Of a stretch of DNA of 64,000 nucleotides, positions 22,266 through 35,434 are shown piece after piece. A model generated the notes under the pieces. That model was not told the origin of the DNA. It made no database searches and was given only the letters and a program-made list of their open reading frames with translations. The stretch lies in the NCBI GenBank assembly GCA_008690995.1, contig VRMN01000010.1, positions 682,001-746,000 of the forward strand. Reading direction: 5' to 3'. The number at the start of each line of letters is the position of its first letter. Within the stretch, counting starts at the first letter, position 1. This DNA comes from Porphyridium purpureum (lineage: Eukaryota; Rhodophyta; Bangiophyceae; Porphyridiales; Porphyridiaceae). The translations under genes were made by a program, and so were the position numbers.

Positions 22266-24095
22266 TTATTTTCCGTCACTGGCTTCAGGCTCGGATCCGG
22301 ACCCGGATTCAGACTCTGACTCTTCGCCTTCACCTTCGCTTTCAGCATCGCCTTCATTCACCTTAAATTCAGCCGATATGTCCCATCGACTACCTGGCGC
22401 TCCTGCAGATACATACTTGATAAAGCGCATGACACCCGGGTCCCGAGCAACAAGTGTGAGCGTGTTGAAGCTAGCTTGGAAACTGGCAAGCGGTCCCTCG
22501 TCATCCTCATCCGCGCGATAAACCGCAGAGGCTTCCGCTGCGCTATCTTCGTCCTGTTCAATGTAGCAGTCAAAGCCACCCATATCGCCGTCGTCCCACT
22601 TTGCCACGCTGAGCTTATCTCTACAGTCTGCAAAACAAAAGGTCGCATCAAGACGAACTTCTGTGGTGATGCCTCCTACATGCGCGACAGTGTAGTCAAG
22701 CCCTGGCCGGAAACGCCGGACGGCAGACTGTGCCTCAAGAGGCTCCATGCCTGTGATGACCGCAAGGAAAACAGCAAAGGCAGGGCTCATGACCAGCTCG
22801 GAGCGAATTTGCTCTAACAGACTGGCGGCCTCATCAAGCTCGACGCCTGTTGTCGTTTCGAGTCGCAAGTACCTCTGCATGTGTGGAGGGCCGATCAACT
22901 GCCAACACGAGCCGGGCTTCTCACCTGGCATTCCAGCTTTATAAGATGGGACTTGGAAATTCCCCAGCTTATCTCTTTCATCACATTGCACAAGCAACGC
23001 CTCAAGCCGATGCGCAATGTCTGGAAGCAGAACCGAGTGCAGCTCCATCATGTACTCGTCTTCAAACTTTTCACGTAGATTGTTAACGCTTTGCTTGTCA
23101 AGATACACGGGATTTATCCACTTGATGAGTGTTTCACGCACGCTCTCGATGGCCAGCCAAGAAGCATCCCACACCGTGGACTCCTGCTTGTCTCTTTTCA
23201 AATCATCCGTTGGCCTGCACGGAAGTGCTACACATGTAAACTTTGCATCGCCCTCACGACCGCTCCGCTCCGCGAGCAACTGCGCGACGGTGCTGTACTG
23301 TTCGGCATCTTTGGGCGGTGCGTCCGCGTGATACCAGCCTTGAATGCTTATTCTAGGTTTTGTAGGTGCAAAAACTTCTTGCACAGAGTGAAAGCTTTGG
23401 CCAGGCTGAACAGGGAAAAGCGCAAGCGTGTTGTACTTTGGAAGCACGGATGTACTCGGAACCGAGTGCGGAATGCGCCCTCCTGTTTCAGGATCAGGGC
23501 TCGAGTCGTAGAGCTCCAGATTCCCGCCGTCCTCGCTCGTCCATGTGTCATCTGGGTCGTGCAAGTAAATGATGTATGAAATTGCGCGAGTGCCAATAAC
23601 GTCGTCATGGCACAAGAGGTGGCAACCCTGAACGTACGCATTCACAGCACAGTCTGTCTTTTCGTTCAATTTCTGTGTGCAGCCCGTAATACGTTCAATC
23701 ATGGCCCGAAACCGCTCCGAATACAATTCATCTCTCAGTGCCAACAGATTCTCCAGCTCCGGATGCGAGTCGCGCGTGAAGTTTGCAAGGTCGTTGGTCT
23801 GGAACACCTTGAACAGATCGGTTTCCTTGAAATCGCTCTTCATGGAGGTCTTGATCTCTTCAAAGATGGCACGTGCATGCTGTGGGTTGCATAGTGGGTC
23901 CAGAACGGCGTGCGGATACGGCGTTGCATTCTTGAGTTCCTGCTCCAGCCGCACGGCGCTCTCCTCCTCAAACCAGGCGTTGCGCAGCACGTTCCCCGGC
24001 ACCTTGCCCAGCGGCTCCCGTGCCGGCGCCGCCTCATGCCCGCGTTTTCTCTTGCGAATGCCTTTCGACGGCCCGCTTCCAGAGCGCTTGCCCAT
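22266..24095 (-). CDS. OGFOD1/TPA1-type 2-oxoglutarate and Fe(II)-dependent prolyl hydroxylase
   Basis: 609 residues. The N-terminal catalytic domain has the double-stranded-helix iron site: HDD (His163, Asp165), then LHDPDDTW...GGNLELYD, and the distal His236 in SFHSVQEV with Arg248 (RISIQGWYH) as the likely 2-oxoglutarate ligand. The second half matches the degenerate, non-catalytic second fold of TPA1/OGFOD1. In yeast and animals these enzymes hydroxylate a proline of ribosomal protein uS12 and affect translation termination and stress response. A basic N-terminus (KGIRKRKRGH) looks like a nuclear localisation signal and the C-terminus is a Glu/Ser-rich acidic tail. ATG at 24095 is chosen over a GTG at 24113. 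Confidence 0.88.
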   Translation of the reverse strand: MGKRSGSGPSKGIRKRKRGHEAAPAREPLGKVPGNVLRNAWFEEESAVRLEQELKNATPYPHAVLDPLCNPQHARAIFEEIKTSMKSDFKETDLFKVFQTNDLANFTRDSHPELENLLALRDELYSERFRAMIERITGCTQKLNEKTDCAVNAYVQGCHLLCHDDVIGTRAISYIIYLHDPDDTWTSEDGGNLELYDSSPDPETGGRIPHSVPSTSVLPKYNTLALFPVQPGQSFHSVQEVFAPTKPRISIQGWYHADAPPKDAEQYSTVAQLLAERSGREGDAKFTCVALPCRPTDDLKRDKQESTVWDASWLAIESVRETLIKWINPVYLDKQSVNNLREKFEDEYMMELHSVLLPDIAHRLEALLVQCDERDKLGNFQVPSYKAGMPGEKPGSCWQLIGPPHMQRYLRLETTTGVELDEAASLLEQIRSELVMSPAFAVFLAVITGMEPLEAQSAVRRFRPGLDYTVAHVGGITTEVRLDATFCFADCRDKLSVAKWDDGDMGGFDCYIEQDEDSAAEASAVYRADEDDEGPLASFQASFNTLTLVARDPGVMRFIKYVSAGAPGSRWDISAEFKVNEGDAESEGEGEESESESGSGSEPEASDGK

Positions 24096-24343
24096 CGTGT
24101 CCTGCGCTTGCACTGCCGCACAACCCCGGCCTCCCCAGGCAACCGATCACACGCGGCCGTCGCCCACGCCCCCCGTGCTGCGGCGTGCGCAGCCGCGTTG
24201 CAAACGGTTCAATTGCGAAATCGACTCGCGAGATACGAGCCGTTAAACCGTTTGTGAGGCGAGGTTTGGGGCGACGCCGTGCGGGATGTTTTGTGCTGGG
24301 CAGTAGAACGCGATAAAGGATTCGGGGGAGAGCGTCACGCGGC

Positions 24344-24344
<1 letters not shown>

Positions 24345-24388
<44 letters not shown>
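24345..24388. repeat. (AGC)14 trinucleotide repeat
   Basis: Fourteen perfect AGC units followed by AG. The run lies 22 bp before the ATG at 24411, so it would be in the 5' leader of that transcript. If translation began at an upstream non-ATG codon in the same frame it would encode polyserine. Confidence 0.9.
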
Positions 24389-24389
<1 letters not shown>

Positions 24390-24410
24390 GGCCGCACACT
24401 GACAGGCACA

Positions 24411-25751
24411 ATGGGAAGAAGTGCGGGCGCCAGCGGCGCCGCATTTGTAGGCACTTTGTCGCACGCGCAGGTACTCTTTAGGTCGGTGTCGAGATCGCCG
24501 GCCCTGCATCCAACATGTCAGCGGAAGAGGGAGGAGGATGGTTCTGCGGCGGTCGCTTGGCGTATTCGGGCTGGATTTGGCCTGGGTAAGCAAAATCGGC
24601 TAGCATTGGTTTCGCGACGCGCGTCGTCAAACGACAGCAGGAGGGGGAATGAATCGGAGCCTTCCTCATCGTCGCAGGGACCACAAGACGCACAGGCCGA
24701 GCCGACTTTCGTCGTCGCCACGCCAATGTCGGCCCAGGAAAAGAATCGAGTAGGCAAGGAGGTGTCACAGGAAATCAAGGAGATCGAGGAGGTCTCGCCG
24801 CGCGTTCTGGTGCGGCTGCTGTCCGTAATATGGATAGGATTTTCACTGTATGCGATCGTTTACCCGCTCCAGCTGCCAGCAGCTGTTCGAGTGCTAAAGG
24901 AAGCACAGTTCGCGCCAGAGCTAGCACCGCTGGTGGCAGGGCTGATTCGCATTTATCTGGGCGCACTTTCGCTCATGTCTGCGCTCGTGTTCAGCGGATT
25001 CGAGCCCAACCATCAGCAGGCTACTGAAGCAAGCTCTGCTTTCATGGCCATGGCGCTCACTCAGATCGCGTACTTTAAGAGACTTTCGTACCCCGCAATT
25101 GCACTGGCAGTCGCCCAGCTTCTGATCGGCATCTACTTCAGTGGAGTCGCGGGCAAGATGCAGAATGACAAGTCACCGCCAGACTTTTTGCGCGAATTTT
25201 TGCAGGCAATGGAAAATCCAGACTCCAAGCGCCTTCGCCCGTCGGCGGGTGCTGAAGCCAAGCCTGTAGCAGCGAAACCTGCGGATCCATCCGAAAACGC
25301 GTCTCGCACAATCTCGTTCTTGTTCGTTGCGCTGACCATCTTGATGGTGATCATGCCGCAGCGATTTTTGCGATGGACGCTGAGCCCGGCAATGCTGCAG
25401 CTCGCCACGAGCAGCGAGCAGATTCACAAAGGCGTACAAGACCTGGTCCGCAATATTCTCTCCGTCATGGTGATTGCGGCGGGCCGCGTGTTCGCGCCGG
25501 CCGGCCCCCCATCGAGCATACTTGCAGTCCGCGCCGCAAGGGGGCTTTACATTGCAGGAATCGCGCTTCTCATCTTTGCACGGGGACTGGCTGGACAGCC
25601 TCAAATAATTGCTAATACATCAGGCACCTTCTTGGCGGCGTTCTTTTTATGGAGCGCCATGAATTTCAGCGCCCTCAGCGGGAGGCTGAAAAAGCAGGAG
25701 GTGGCAGACTCGGACCCATCGAAAGCCGTGATCGACATTGATGCCAAGTGA
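24411..25751 (+). CDS. Predicted organelle-targeted multipass membrane protein, unknown function
   Basis: 446 residues. The first roughly 110 are rich in Ser, Arg and Ala and poor in acidic residues, the composition of a plastid or mitochondrial targeting peptide. Two hydrophobic halves follow. The first (about 130-245) has segments such as VRLLSVIWIGFSLYAIVYPL and LVAGLIRIYLGALSLMSALVF. The second (about 300-430) contains SFLFVALTILMVIMPQRFL and GLYIAGIALLIFARGL. They are separated by a Pro/Ala/Lys-rich linker, and the two halves may be distantly duplicated. I recognise no family. The upstream frame reaches a GTG at 24279 through the AGC repeat; ATG at 24411 is preferred. It lies head to head with the OGFOD1-like gene (315 bp apart). 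Confidence 0.7.
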   Translation: MGRSAGASGAAFVGTLSHAQVLFRSVSRSPALHPTCQRKREEDGSAAVAWRIRAGFGLGKQNRLALVSRRASSNDSRRGNESEPSSSSQGPQDAQAEPTFVVATPMSAQEKNRVGKEVSQEIKEIEEVSPRVLVRLLSVIWIGFSLYAIVYPLQLPAAVRVLKEAQFAPELAPLVAGLIRIYLGALSLMSALVFSGFEPNHQQATEASSAFMAMALTQIAYFKRLSYPAIALAVAQLLIGIYFSGVAGKMQNDKSPPDFLREFLQAMENPDSKRLRPSAGAEAKPVAAKPADPSENASRTISFLFVALTILMVIMPQRFLRWTLSPAMLQLATSSEQIHKGVQDLVRNILSVMVIAAGRVFAPAGPPSSILAVRAARGLYIAGIALLIFARGLAGQPQIIANTSGTFLAAFFLWSAMNFSALSGRLKKQEVADSDPSKAVIDIDAK

Positions 25752-26295
25752 CCTGGGCTAGCTTCGACATGCGAATACTTGTATGTGCAAACATATTGGC
25801 CAGGGGCGGCATGCATCTTCACCTTGCCGAGGTGGCAGTGAACGTACTGGTGCCCTCCCGTTTTTGGTCTGTAGAGAATCGTATACTTCGCTGGATGTTT
25901 GCCGAAAGCACGGGTGCGTGCTTAGAGTCAAGTGTAGTTATCTAAAATGTGCCATCGTTTGACTCGCCCACAACCGGGTTCCTCCAAAATGTGAACCTAT
26001 CTCATGACATAAATTCCTTTTCTTTGAGGAACAAAATGAAAAAGGAGAAACATTGTTCCTCATCGTCGTGCATACTCTCTCATCTATGACCTTTCAACCA
26101 GCCTGCGTTACTTCCAAGGGCGCAACGGATCTAATCGGACGGCCACTGCATGTCTAACAGGCGCCGAAGCCGCGGACATGCGCACAAGGTAGACTGCAGG
26201 ATGCTTATTTGTGACCGCCGGGCCAGTTGCCTGACCGGGCATCCCTGTCTCAGCACCGAACCAGGGCAGCATCGCATACGATCTTCCATCCACCT
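25752..26295. other. Convergent intergenic region
   Basis: 3' flanks of the membrane protein (+) and SUMO (-). Nothing gene-like seen. Confidence 0.4.
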
Positions 26296-26589
26296 TCAGT
26301 GGCCGCCTTGCTGGTAAACCATGGCGTCGATGCAGTCCATATCCTCCATATCGAGCGAGTCTGGCGTGTCAGACGGTGAAATGCGGTTGCCATCAAAGTT
26401 GAAACGATACGTGTTTTCGTCCACGCCGAGACGGGACGCGTATGCGCTCATGAGCTTGGACATTGGCGTGGTGCGCTTGATCTTGAACTGGACCTCGTTT
26501 CCATCCGAGTCCTTCACCTTGATGTTGAGCTGCTTGTCCTCGCCCTCCGCCTTGGCCTGGCCCTCCGGCTTTGCCGGCTTCTCATCCAT
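26296..26589 (-). CDS. SUMO: Small ubiquitin-like modifier (SUMO)
   Basis: 97 residues. After a disordered acidic and Lys-rich N-terminus (about 1-19), the ubiquitin-fold core LNIKVKDSDGNEVQFKIKR...MSKLMSAYASRLGV...YRFNFDGNRISPSDTPDSLDMEDMDCIDAMVYQQGGH is typical of SUMO/Smt3. The Gly-Gly at the C-terminus is followed by a single His, so a SUMO protease need remove only one residue to expose the conjugation site. SUMO is attached to lysines of nuclear proteins through the E1, Ubc9 and ligase cascade. A longer frame runs upstream without ATG support; the ATG at 26589 gives the family's normal length. It diverges from the DegP gene with a 473-bp shared upstream region. Confidence 0.95.
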   Translation of the reverse strand: MDEKPAKPEGQAKAEGEDKQLNIKVKDSDGNEVQFKIKRTTPMSKLMSAYASRLGVDENTYRFNFDGNRISPSDTPDSLDMEDMDCIDAMVYQQGGH

Positions 26590-27062
26590 GCCACGGACTC
26601 CCCTCCGCCACACGTGTCCGCGCACCCCCGAGACTCCGTGCGAAAGCTCTCCCTCACCGCGCGCTTGCACCCAGCCCCTCCCACGTGCCGCGCGCCGCGT
26701 CGCTCTGCTCCAACCACGCGCCTTCCGCCCCCACCTCCCCACTCCACCATCAGCACGCGCCGCTCCAGCACGTCACAAGGCAGGGCCCCCACGCCGCTGT
26801 ACCCCCACCGCGCACGTCGGTACAGCGCCGCGCCCTTCGCGCCAAAACACGCGCGCCGCCGCAGGCATTATTTATATGCGTGCTCGCTCATTAAATTAAT
26901 ACAGCGCTGTACCCCGCGCGGTACTGGAACGTTCCGCGCGGGTCCACGATCTGCGCGTCTGCGCACACGGCAAGGAGGAAGCATGCAGTACAGCGGGCGG
27001 AAGGCGGTTTGTGGGAACGTTCGCCTTGTCGTCGGCCGCGCGGGCGGGCTGCAAGAGAAGGC
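26590..27062. promoter_or_regulatory. Shared divergent promoter of SUMO and DegP
   Basis: Contains GTACAGC in sense for DegP at 26988-26994 (about 70 bases before its ATG) and 26820-26826, and GTACAGC in sense for SUMO (minus strand) at 26912-26906 and 26802-26796. It also contains the palindrome GGAACGTTCC at 26926-26935 and a second GGAACGTTC at 27014-27022, each a single nGAAnnTTCn dyad, i.e. a minimal heat-shock-factor-like half array. Extremely GC-rich between 26600 and 26870. Long overlapping frames in this region are composition artefacts. Confidence 0.5.
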
Positions 27063-28892
27063 ATGGCGAGCTTTGGTTTCGTGCCGTCGCACCTTGTGGT
27101 GCTCGCTCCGGCAGGAGACGCGCCTGCGTCCGCGCCAGCGTTGCGCGGTCGCCGCGGCTCGCGCGTGGCTCTGTGTCCGCACGCCGCCAGGGAGCTGCAC
27201 GCGCAATCTGCGCAACCGGTCGACAGCGACGCGCCGGCGGAACGAGGTCCAGAGCACAGACATGCAACAGCTTGGGAGAGAGCCCGCGCCTCCGCGTCCG
27301 GATTCCAGCGGTTTGGCGCAGCGTTCACAGCGGCGCTTCTGCTGGGTGTCGTGGCGGTCTCCCCGTTTCCAAGTCGCACTCGTCCCACGCTGTCAGACGT
27401 GCCGTCAGAGCTACCTTTCGAGTCTCACGTCGGAACGCCTGCACGCGAAACACGTTCTAGAGTGCTCCGGGTGAGCCGGACGCACCGACAGCGTTCTCAG
27501 CGTTCACCCAGGGGAAGCGCGGTGGAGCACCAGTCTGGAACTCGGTCAGCAGACAACGCAGCGGTTGCAGTAGGTTTGCGTGGTGATGAAGCAGGCTCGT
27601 CACTTGCTGCTCGAGAGAAGGATGCGCCCTATACTCAGGCGAGAAGCTGGTTCGATGGATTCAAGCCCCCGCAGCCGCGAGAACCGCCGTCGACGCCATC
27701 ATCACCGCCAAAGCTTCAGATCATACCTTTTGGGAAAAAGCAAGCCCCTGAGACGCCCGAACAAGAGGCAACGCCGGGTGGTTTGGAGTCGATAGGAATG
27801 CAGGCAAAAAAGAAAGCGCGCCAGAACTCTTCATTTGTGACAGCCGCAGTGAATGCGGTTGGACCTTCAGTAGTTCGCATCGACACGGAACGCACAGTGT
27901 CTAGCGTGACCGGGCTGGAGCCACTGCTAGATGATCCGGTTTTCAAGCGCTTCTTTGGCGATGACCTCATGAAGCAGATGCCGCGTGAACGCACGGAACG
28001 CGGCCAGGGCTCTGGCTTCTTCATCACCCGTGACGGGCTTTTGGTGACAAATGCGCACGTCGTGCAAAATGCGGAAAAGGTGACGATTACTCTCACGGAC
28101 GGACGATCGTTCACGGGCGTGGTCAAGGGCACCGATGACTTGCTCGATCTCGCGGTCGTAAAAGTGGATTCGCGCGGCGTGGACTTGCCGGTGGCGCACC
28201 TTGGCGTGAGCAGTGAATTGCAGGTCGGCGATTGGGTCATTGCACTCGGCAATCCCCTCGGTTTAGACAACACGGTGACACTTGGCATTGTGAGCTCGTT
28301 GAATCGCAGCGCCGCAGAAGTAGGCATCCCGGAGAAACGGCTCAACTTTATCCAGACGGACGCTGCCATTAACCCGGGCAATTCAGGTGGCCCACTGGTC
28401 AATGAGTTTGGAGAGGTTGTTGGGATCAACACAGCGATTCGCGCGAACGCGGAAGGCATTGGATTTGCAATCCCAATTGACCGTGCAAAAGATATCACTG
28501 GCGAGCTTGCGCAGGGGAAGAAAATCCAGCATTCATACGTTGGGATTCAAATGGTGAGCCTCACACCTGAATTTGCGCGTCAAAACAACGAGGATCCTAA
28601 CGCACCGGTCATTATTCCAGAGATTGACGGCGCGATTGTCATCAGAGTGCTTCCGAACAGTCCGGCCGCTGAGGCGGGTGTACGTCGATTCGATATCATC
28701 CAGATGGTCGATGGGATCACTGTGAAGAATGCAAAGGATGTGCAGGCGTATGTGGATAAGGCCAAGGTCGGCCAGCTCGTTCAAATTCGTATGGTGCGAG
28801 GCTCCAAGTCTATCGAACTGGCCGTCACCACGGGCGACCTCTCAGAGGCGAAGCAAAAGGATGATCGGGGTCTAAAGGGGCTTGTGCCCTGA
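27063..28892 (+). CDS. DegP/HtrA-type serine protease with PDZ domain, probably plastid
   Basis: 609 residues. The trypsin-like domain (about 250-480) carries the full triad: His332 (TNAHVV), Asp362 (DLAVV) and Ser441 in GNSGGPL. One PDZ domain (about 490-595) contains YVGIQMVSLTP and the NSPAAEAGVR...DIIQMVDG segment. The closest style is the cyanobacterial HhoA/HtrA group, suggesting descent from the plastid ancestor. The N-terminal 200 residues are low-complexity, with a hydrophobic segment at about 84-101 (FGAAFTAALLLGVVAV), as in a transit peptide followed by a lumen or membrane signal. These proteases degrade damaged proteins, in plants including photosystem II subunits. ATG at 27063 chosen; the frame opens at 27009 with GTG. 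Confidence 0.92.
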   Translation: MASFGFVPSHLVVLAPAGDAPASAPALRGRRGSRVALCPHAARELHAQSAQPVDSDAPAERGPEHRHATAWERARASASGFQRFGAAFTAALLLGVVAVSPFPSRTRPTLSDVPSELPFESHVGTPARETRSRVLRVSRTHRQRSQRSPRGSAVEHQSGTRSADNAAVAVGLRGDEAGSSLAAREKDAPYTQARSWFDGFKPPQPREPPSTPSSPPKLQIIPFGKKQAPETPEQEATPGGLESIGMQAKKKARQNSSFVTAAVNAVGPSVVRIDTERTVSSVTGLEPLLDDPVFKRFFGDDLMKQMPRERTERGQGSGFFITRDGLLVTNAHVVQNAEKVTITLTDGRSFTGVVKGTDDLLDLAVVKVDSRGVDLPVAHLGVSSELQVGDWVIALGNPLGLDNTVTLGIVSSLNRSAAEVGIPEKRLNFIQTDAAINPGNSGGPLVNEFGEVVGINTAIRANAEGIGFAIPIDRAKDITGELAQGKKIQHSYVGIQMVSLTPEFARQNNEDPNAPVIIPEIDGAIVIRVLPNSPAAEAGVRRFDIIQMVDGITVKNAKDVQAYVDKAKVGQLVQIRMVRGSKSIELAVTTGDLSEAKQKDDRGLKGLVP

Positions 28893-33600
<4,708 letters not shown>

Positions 33601-33774
33601 ACGGTTCAGCTGGCACAGGCGCGGTCCTTGAAGTCTTCGTGATGTATTTGAAAAGTTAAGACGACATGGGCACGACGAAAGATGCACACCGCGTCCGCAC
33701 ACGACTACTGTACAAGATGCGACAAAACGGGCACGAAACTCCCCACAGAAGACGCTCATGCCTTTGTTTGTGTC

Positions 33775-34290
33775 TCAGTGGCCAGCGCCAGTACCGCTAC
33801 CTCCTCCTAGTGCTGGGTCCTTTGACACAAAGTCGCCAATGGATGGAAGCGGCCCCTCCGAAAGTGGCGCAAAGCCACGTGGTTGCAAAGGTACGTGCTC
33901 GCCCGCGTCGAGAGAAGCAATCCCCGGCAAGGGCTCTGCGAAACTGGGATTCAGAGATGGGTTTGAATACAAAGGCGGCTCCTGCTTGAGCCGCTTGGCT
34001 GGCTGCGCATGCGTTGCCGAGCCTGCCACCGACGATGCCGGTCCCTTGGCGGCTGGAGTTCCATGCGCGGGGCCCTGAACGCCCACCCTCGCCGGAGCGG
34101 CTTGTGCGGGGGCAAGATTTCCGTCAAAGTCAGAGGCCGCGAGGCGCCTAACCCACGTGGCATATAAATCGCCATGCGGCTCGACAATGGACAGCAAGTT
34201 TCTATCCGCGCCGCTTGCTTCGAACTCCTTTCGCGACGCCTCAATCGTCGCCTCGATGACGTGCAGGTACACGTCCCTGGTTCCGTTCAT
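33775..34290 (-). CDS. TFIIA large-subunit-like protein, N-terminal part only
   Basis: 171 residues. Residues about 4-55 (RDVYLHVIEATIEASRKEF...LYATWVRRLAASD) match the helical N-terminal (alpha) domain of TFIIA alpha/beta, which forms a four-helix bundle with the gamma subunit and stabilises TBP on DNA. The rest is a Pro/Ala/Gly-rich linker with one KRLKQE basic patch. The conserved C-terminal (beta) domain that completes the TBP-binding beta-barrel is not encoded: the frame ends at 33775 and only about 170 bp remain before the 3' end of CDC5L. It could be a true short form, a gene with a downstream exon overlapping CDC5L antisense, or a truncated gene. ATG at 34290 chosen. A GTACAGT motif lies 151-157 bases upstream on the same strand. 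Confidence 0.6.
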   Translation of the reverse strand: MNGTRDVYLHVIEATIEASRKEFEASGADRNLLSIVEPHGDLYATWVRRLAASDFDGNLAPAQAAPARVGVQGPAHGTPAAKGPASSVAGSATHAQPAKRLKQEPPLYSNPSLNPSFAEPLPGIASLDAGEHVPLQPRGFAPLSEGPLPSIGDFVSKDPALGGGSGTGAGH

Positions 34291-35434
34291 CCTGCGCGCA
34301 TGTGGAAGGACGCCGCCCAGCACTTCCCGCCGTCCGCGCCCACCCCGTTGCTCGCGCGCTGCGTCTTGGCCACCTCTTCCCACTCCCGGATCCGCGCACA
34401 GCCCGCTCCGACTGCAAGCTCGCACTCAGCGCGGGCGCGCACTGTACACCCGCGGGAAGAACAGGTACAGCGGCGCCGCCCCGCACAGAGTGCGACGTCC
34501 GAGCGCAGCGGTCCGTGCGGCGCGGTGCGAGGCGCAAACGGGAGCCCGTCGCGCTCGCGCGCTGGCGCGCAGCACCCGCCCGAGTCGCTCTGTCGCCGGC
34601 GCAGTCGTGCGAGCCCATTTCTGCAGGCGATGGGTGCGTATCTGCCGTGAGGGCACGAGCGGCTTGCACGCTCCGACGCCCCACACCGCGGTGGCTACGC
34701 GTGCGGGTGCAGAGCAGAAGTGGCCCTGCGACAGTGAGCTCTCGGCGCACACATGTTGGTGCTACAGAACGTCATCGCGGACACATATCCTTTCACGAAA
34801 TGCTCGCGTGGGATCAAAGCATGGGTGGCTTCAGCGGTGTCTGGGCCAATGCCATGGCGAGATGGAGCCTGGGCCTGCATGTGAACGCAGGGGGAACATG
34901 CTGCTTCGTGGCTGCGCGCAGAGGCGTTCCCGAGGATTTAACATTGAGCACGAGATGCAAATACGGTCGCGTGCGTCTGTGCTCGCAGTCTTCACGGCCA
35001 TGGGATGGCCGGCTGCGCGCGGAAGCGGCAGGACTCCGTGCAGTTGGATGTTATCCCACGGTTTGCGCACGACAGCACCGCCTTCCAATGGGACGCCGCG
35101 TGTCTTGTTGACGCCTTGCGCACGATCCAACCCGCTCGCCAGACGGCCGGCCGTCCGACATCCGCGCGCGCTGCGCGACGCGGCCGTCTCGCGCCATCCA
35201 GCCCGCGCCTCCGCGCCCATGCTCTCTGGCCGCGCGTCCAGCCATCGCCGCGCTGCTGCGAGGACTCGCGCGCACGCCGCGTTCCCTGCATTCGCCCCCG
35301 TTTCTTCCATTTGCCCCCGTTCGAGCACACCATAAACGCTCTTCATAAAACGGGTGCGTTTGAGTACGAAGCACGCAGCGCGAGCGACCAGCCGAAAAAT
35401 CTCCGCGCTCGCCAACGCTTTCTGGGTTGCGCCC
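34291..35434. other. Divergent GC-rich upstream region (TFIIA-like and LRR genes)
   Basis: 1.1 kb between opposed start codons. On the minus strand a GTACAGT lies at 34447-34441, in sense for the TFIIA-like gene; on the plus strand GTACAGC lies at 34465-34471. The large overlapping frames (for example 34157-35335 plus and 34831-35766 minus) have no recognisable domains, begin mostly without ATG and reflect high GC. No gene supported. Confidence 0.4.
34441..34471 (-). promoter_or_regulatory. GTACAGT motif pair ahead of the TFIIA-like gene
   Basis: ACTGTAC at 34441-34447 reads GTACAGT on the minus strand, about 150 bases before the ATG at 34290. A plus-strand GTACAGC follows at 34465-34471. 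Confidence 0.5.

Noticed and set aside
26614-27474. Large plus-strand frame upstream of and overlapping DegP
   Set aside because: Pro/Arg/Thr-rich translation of the GC-rich divergent promoter in a frame other than the DegP triad frame.
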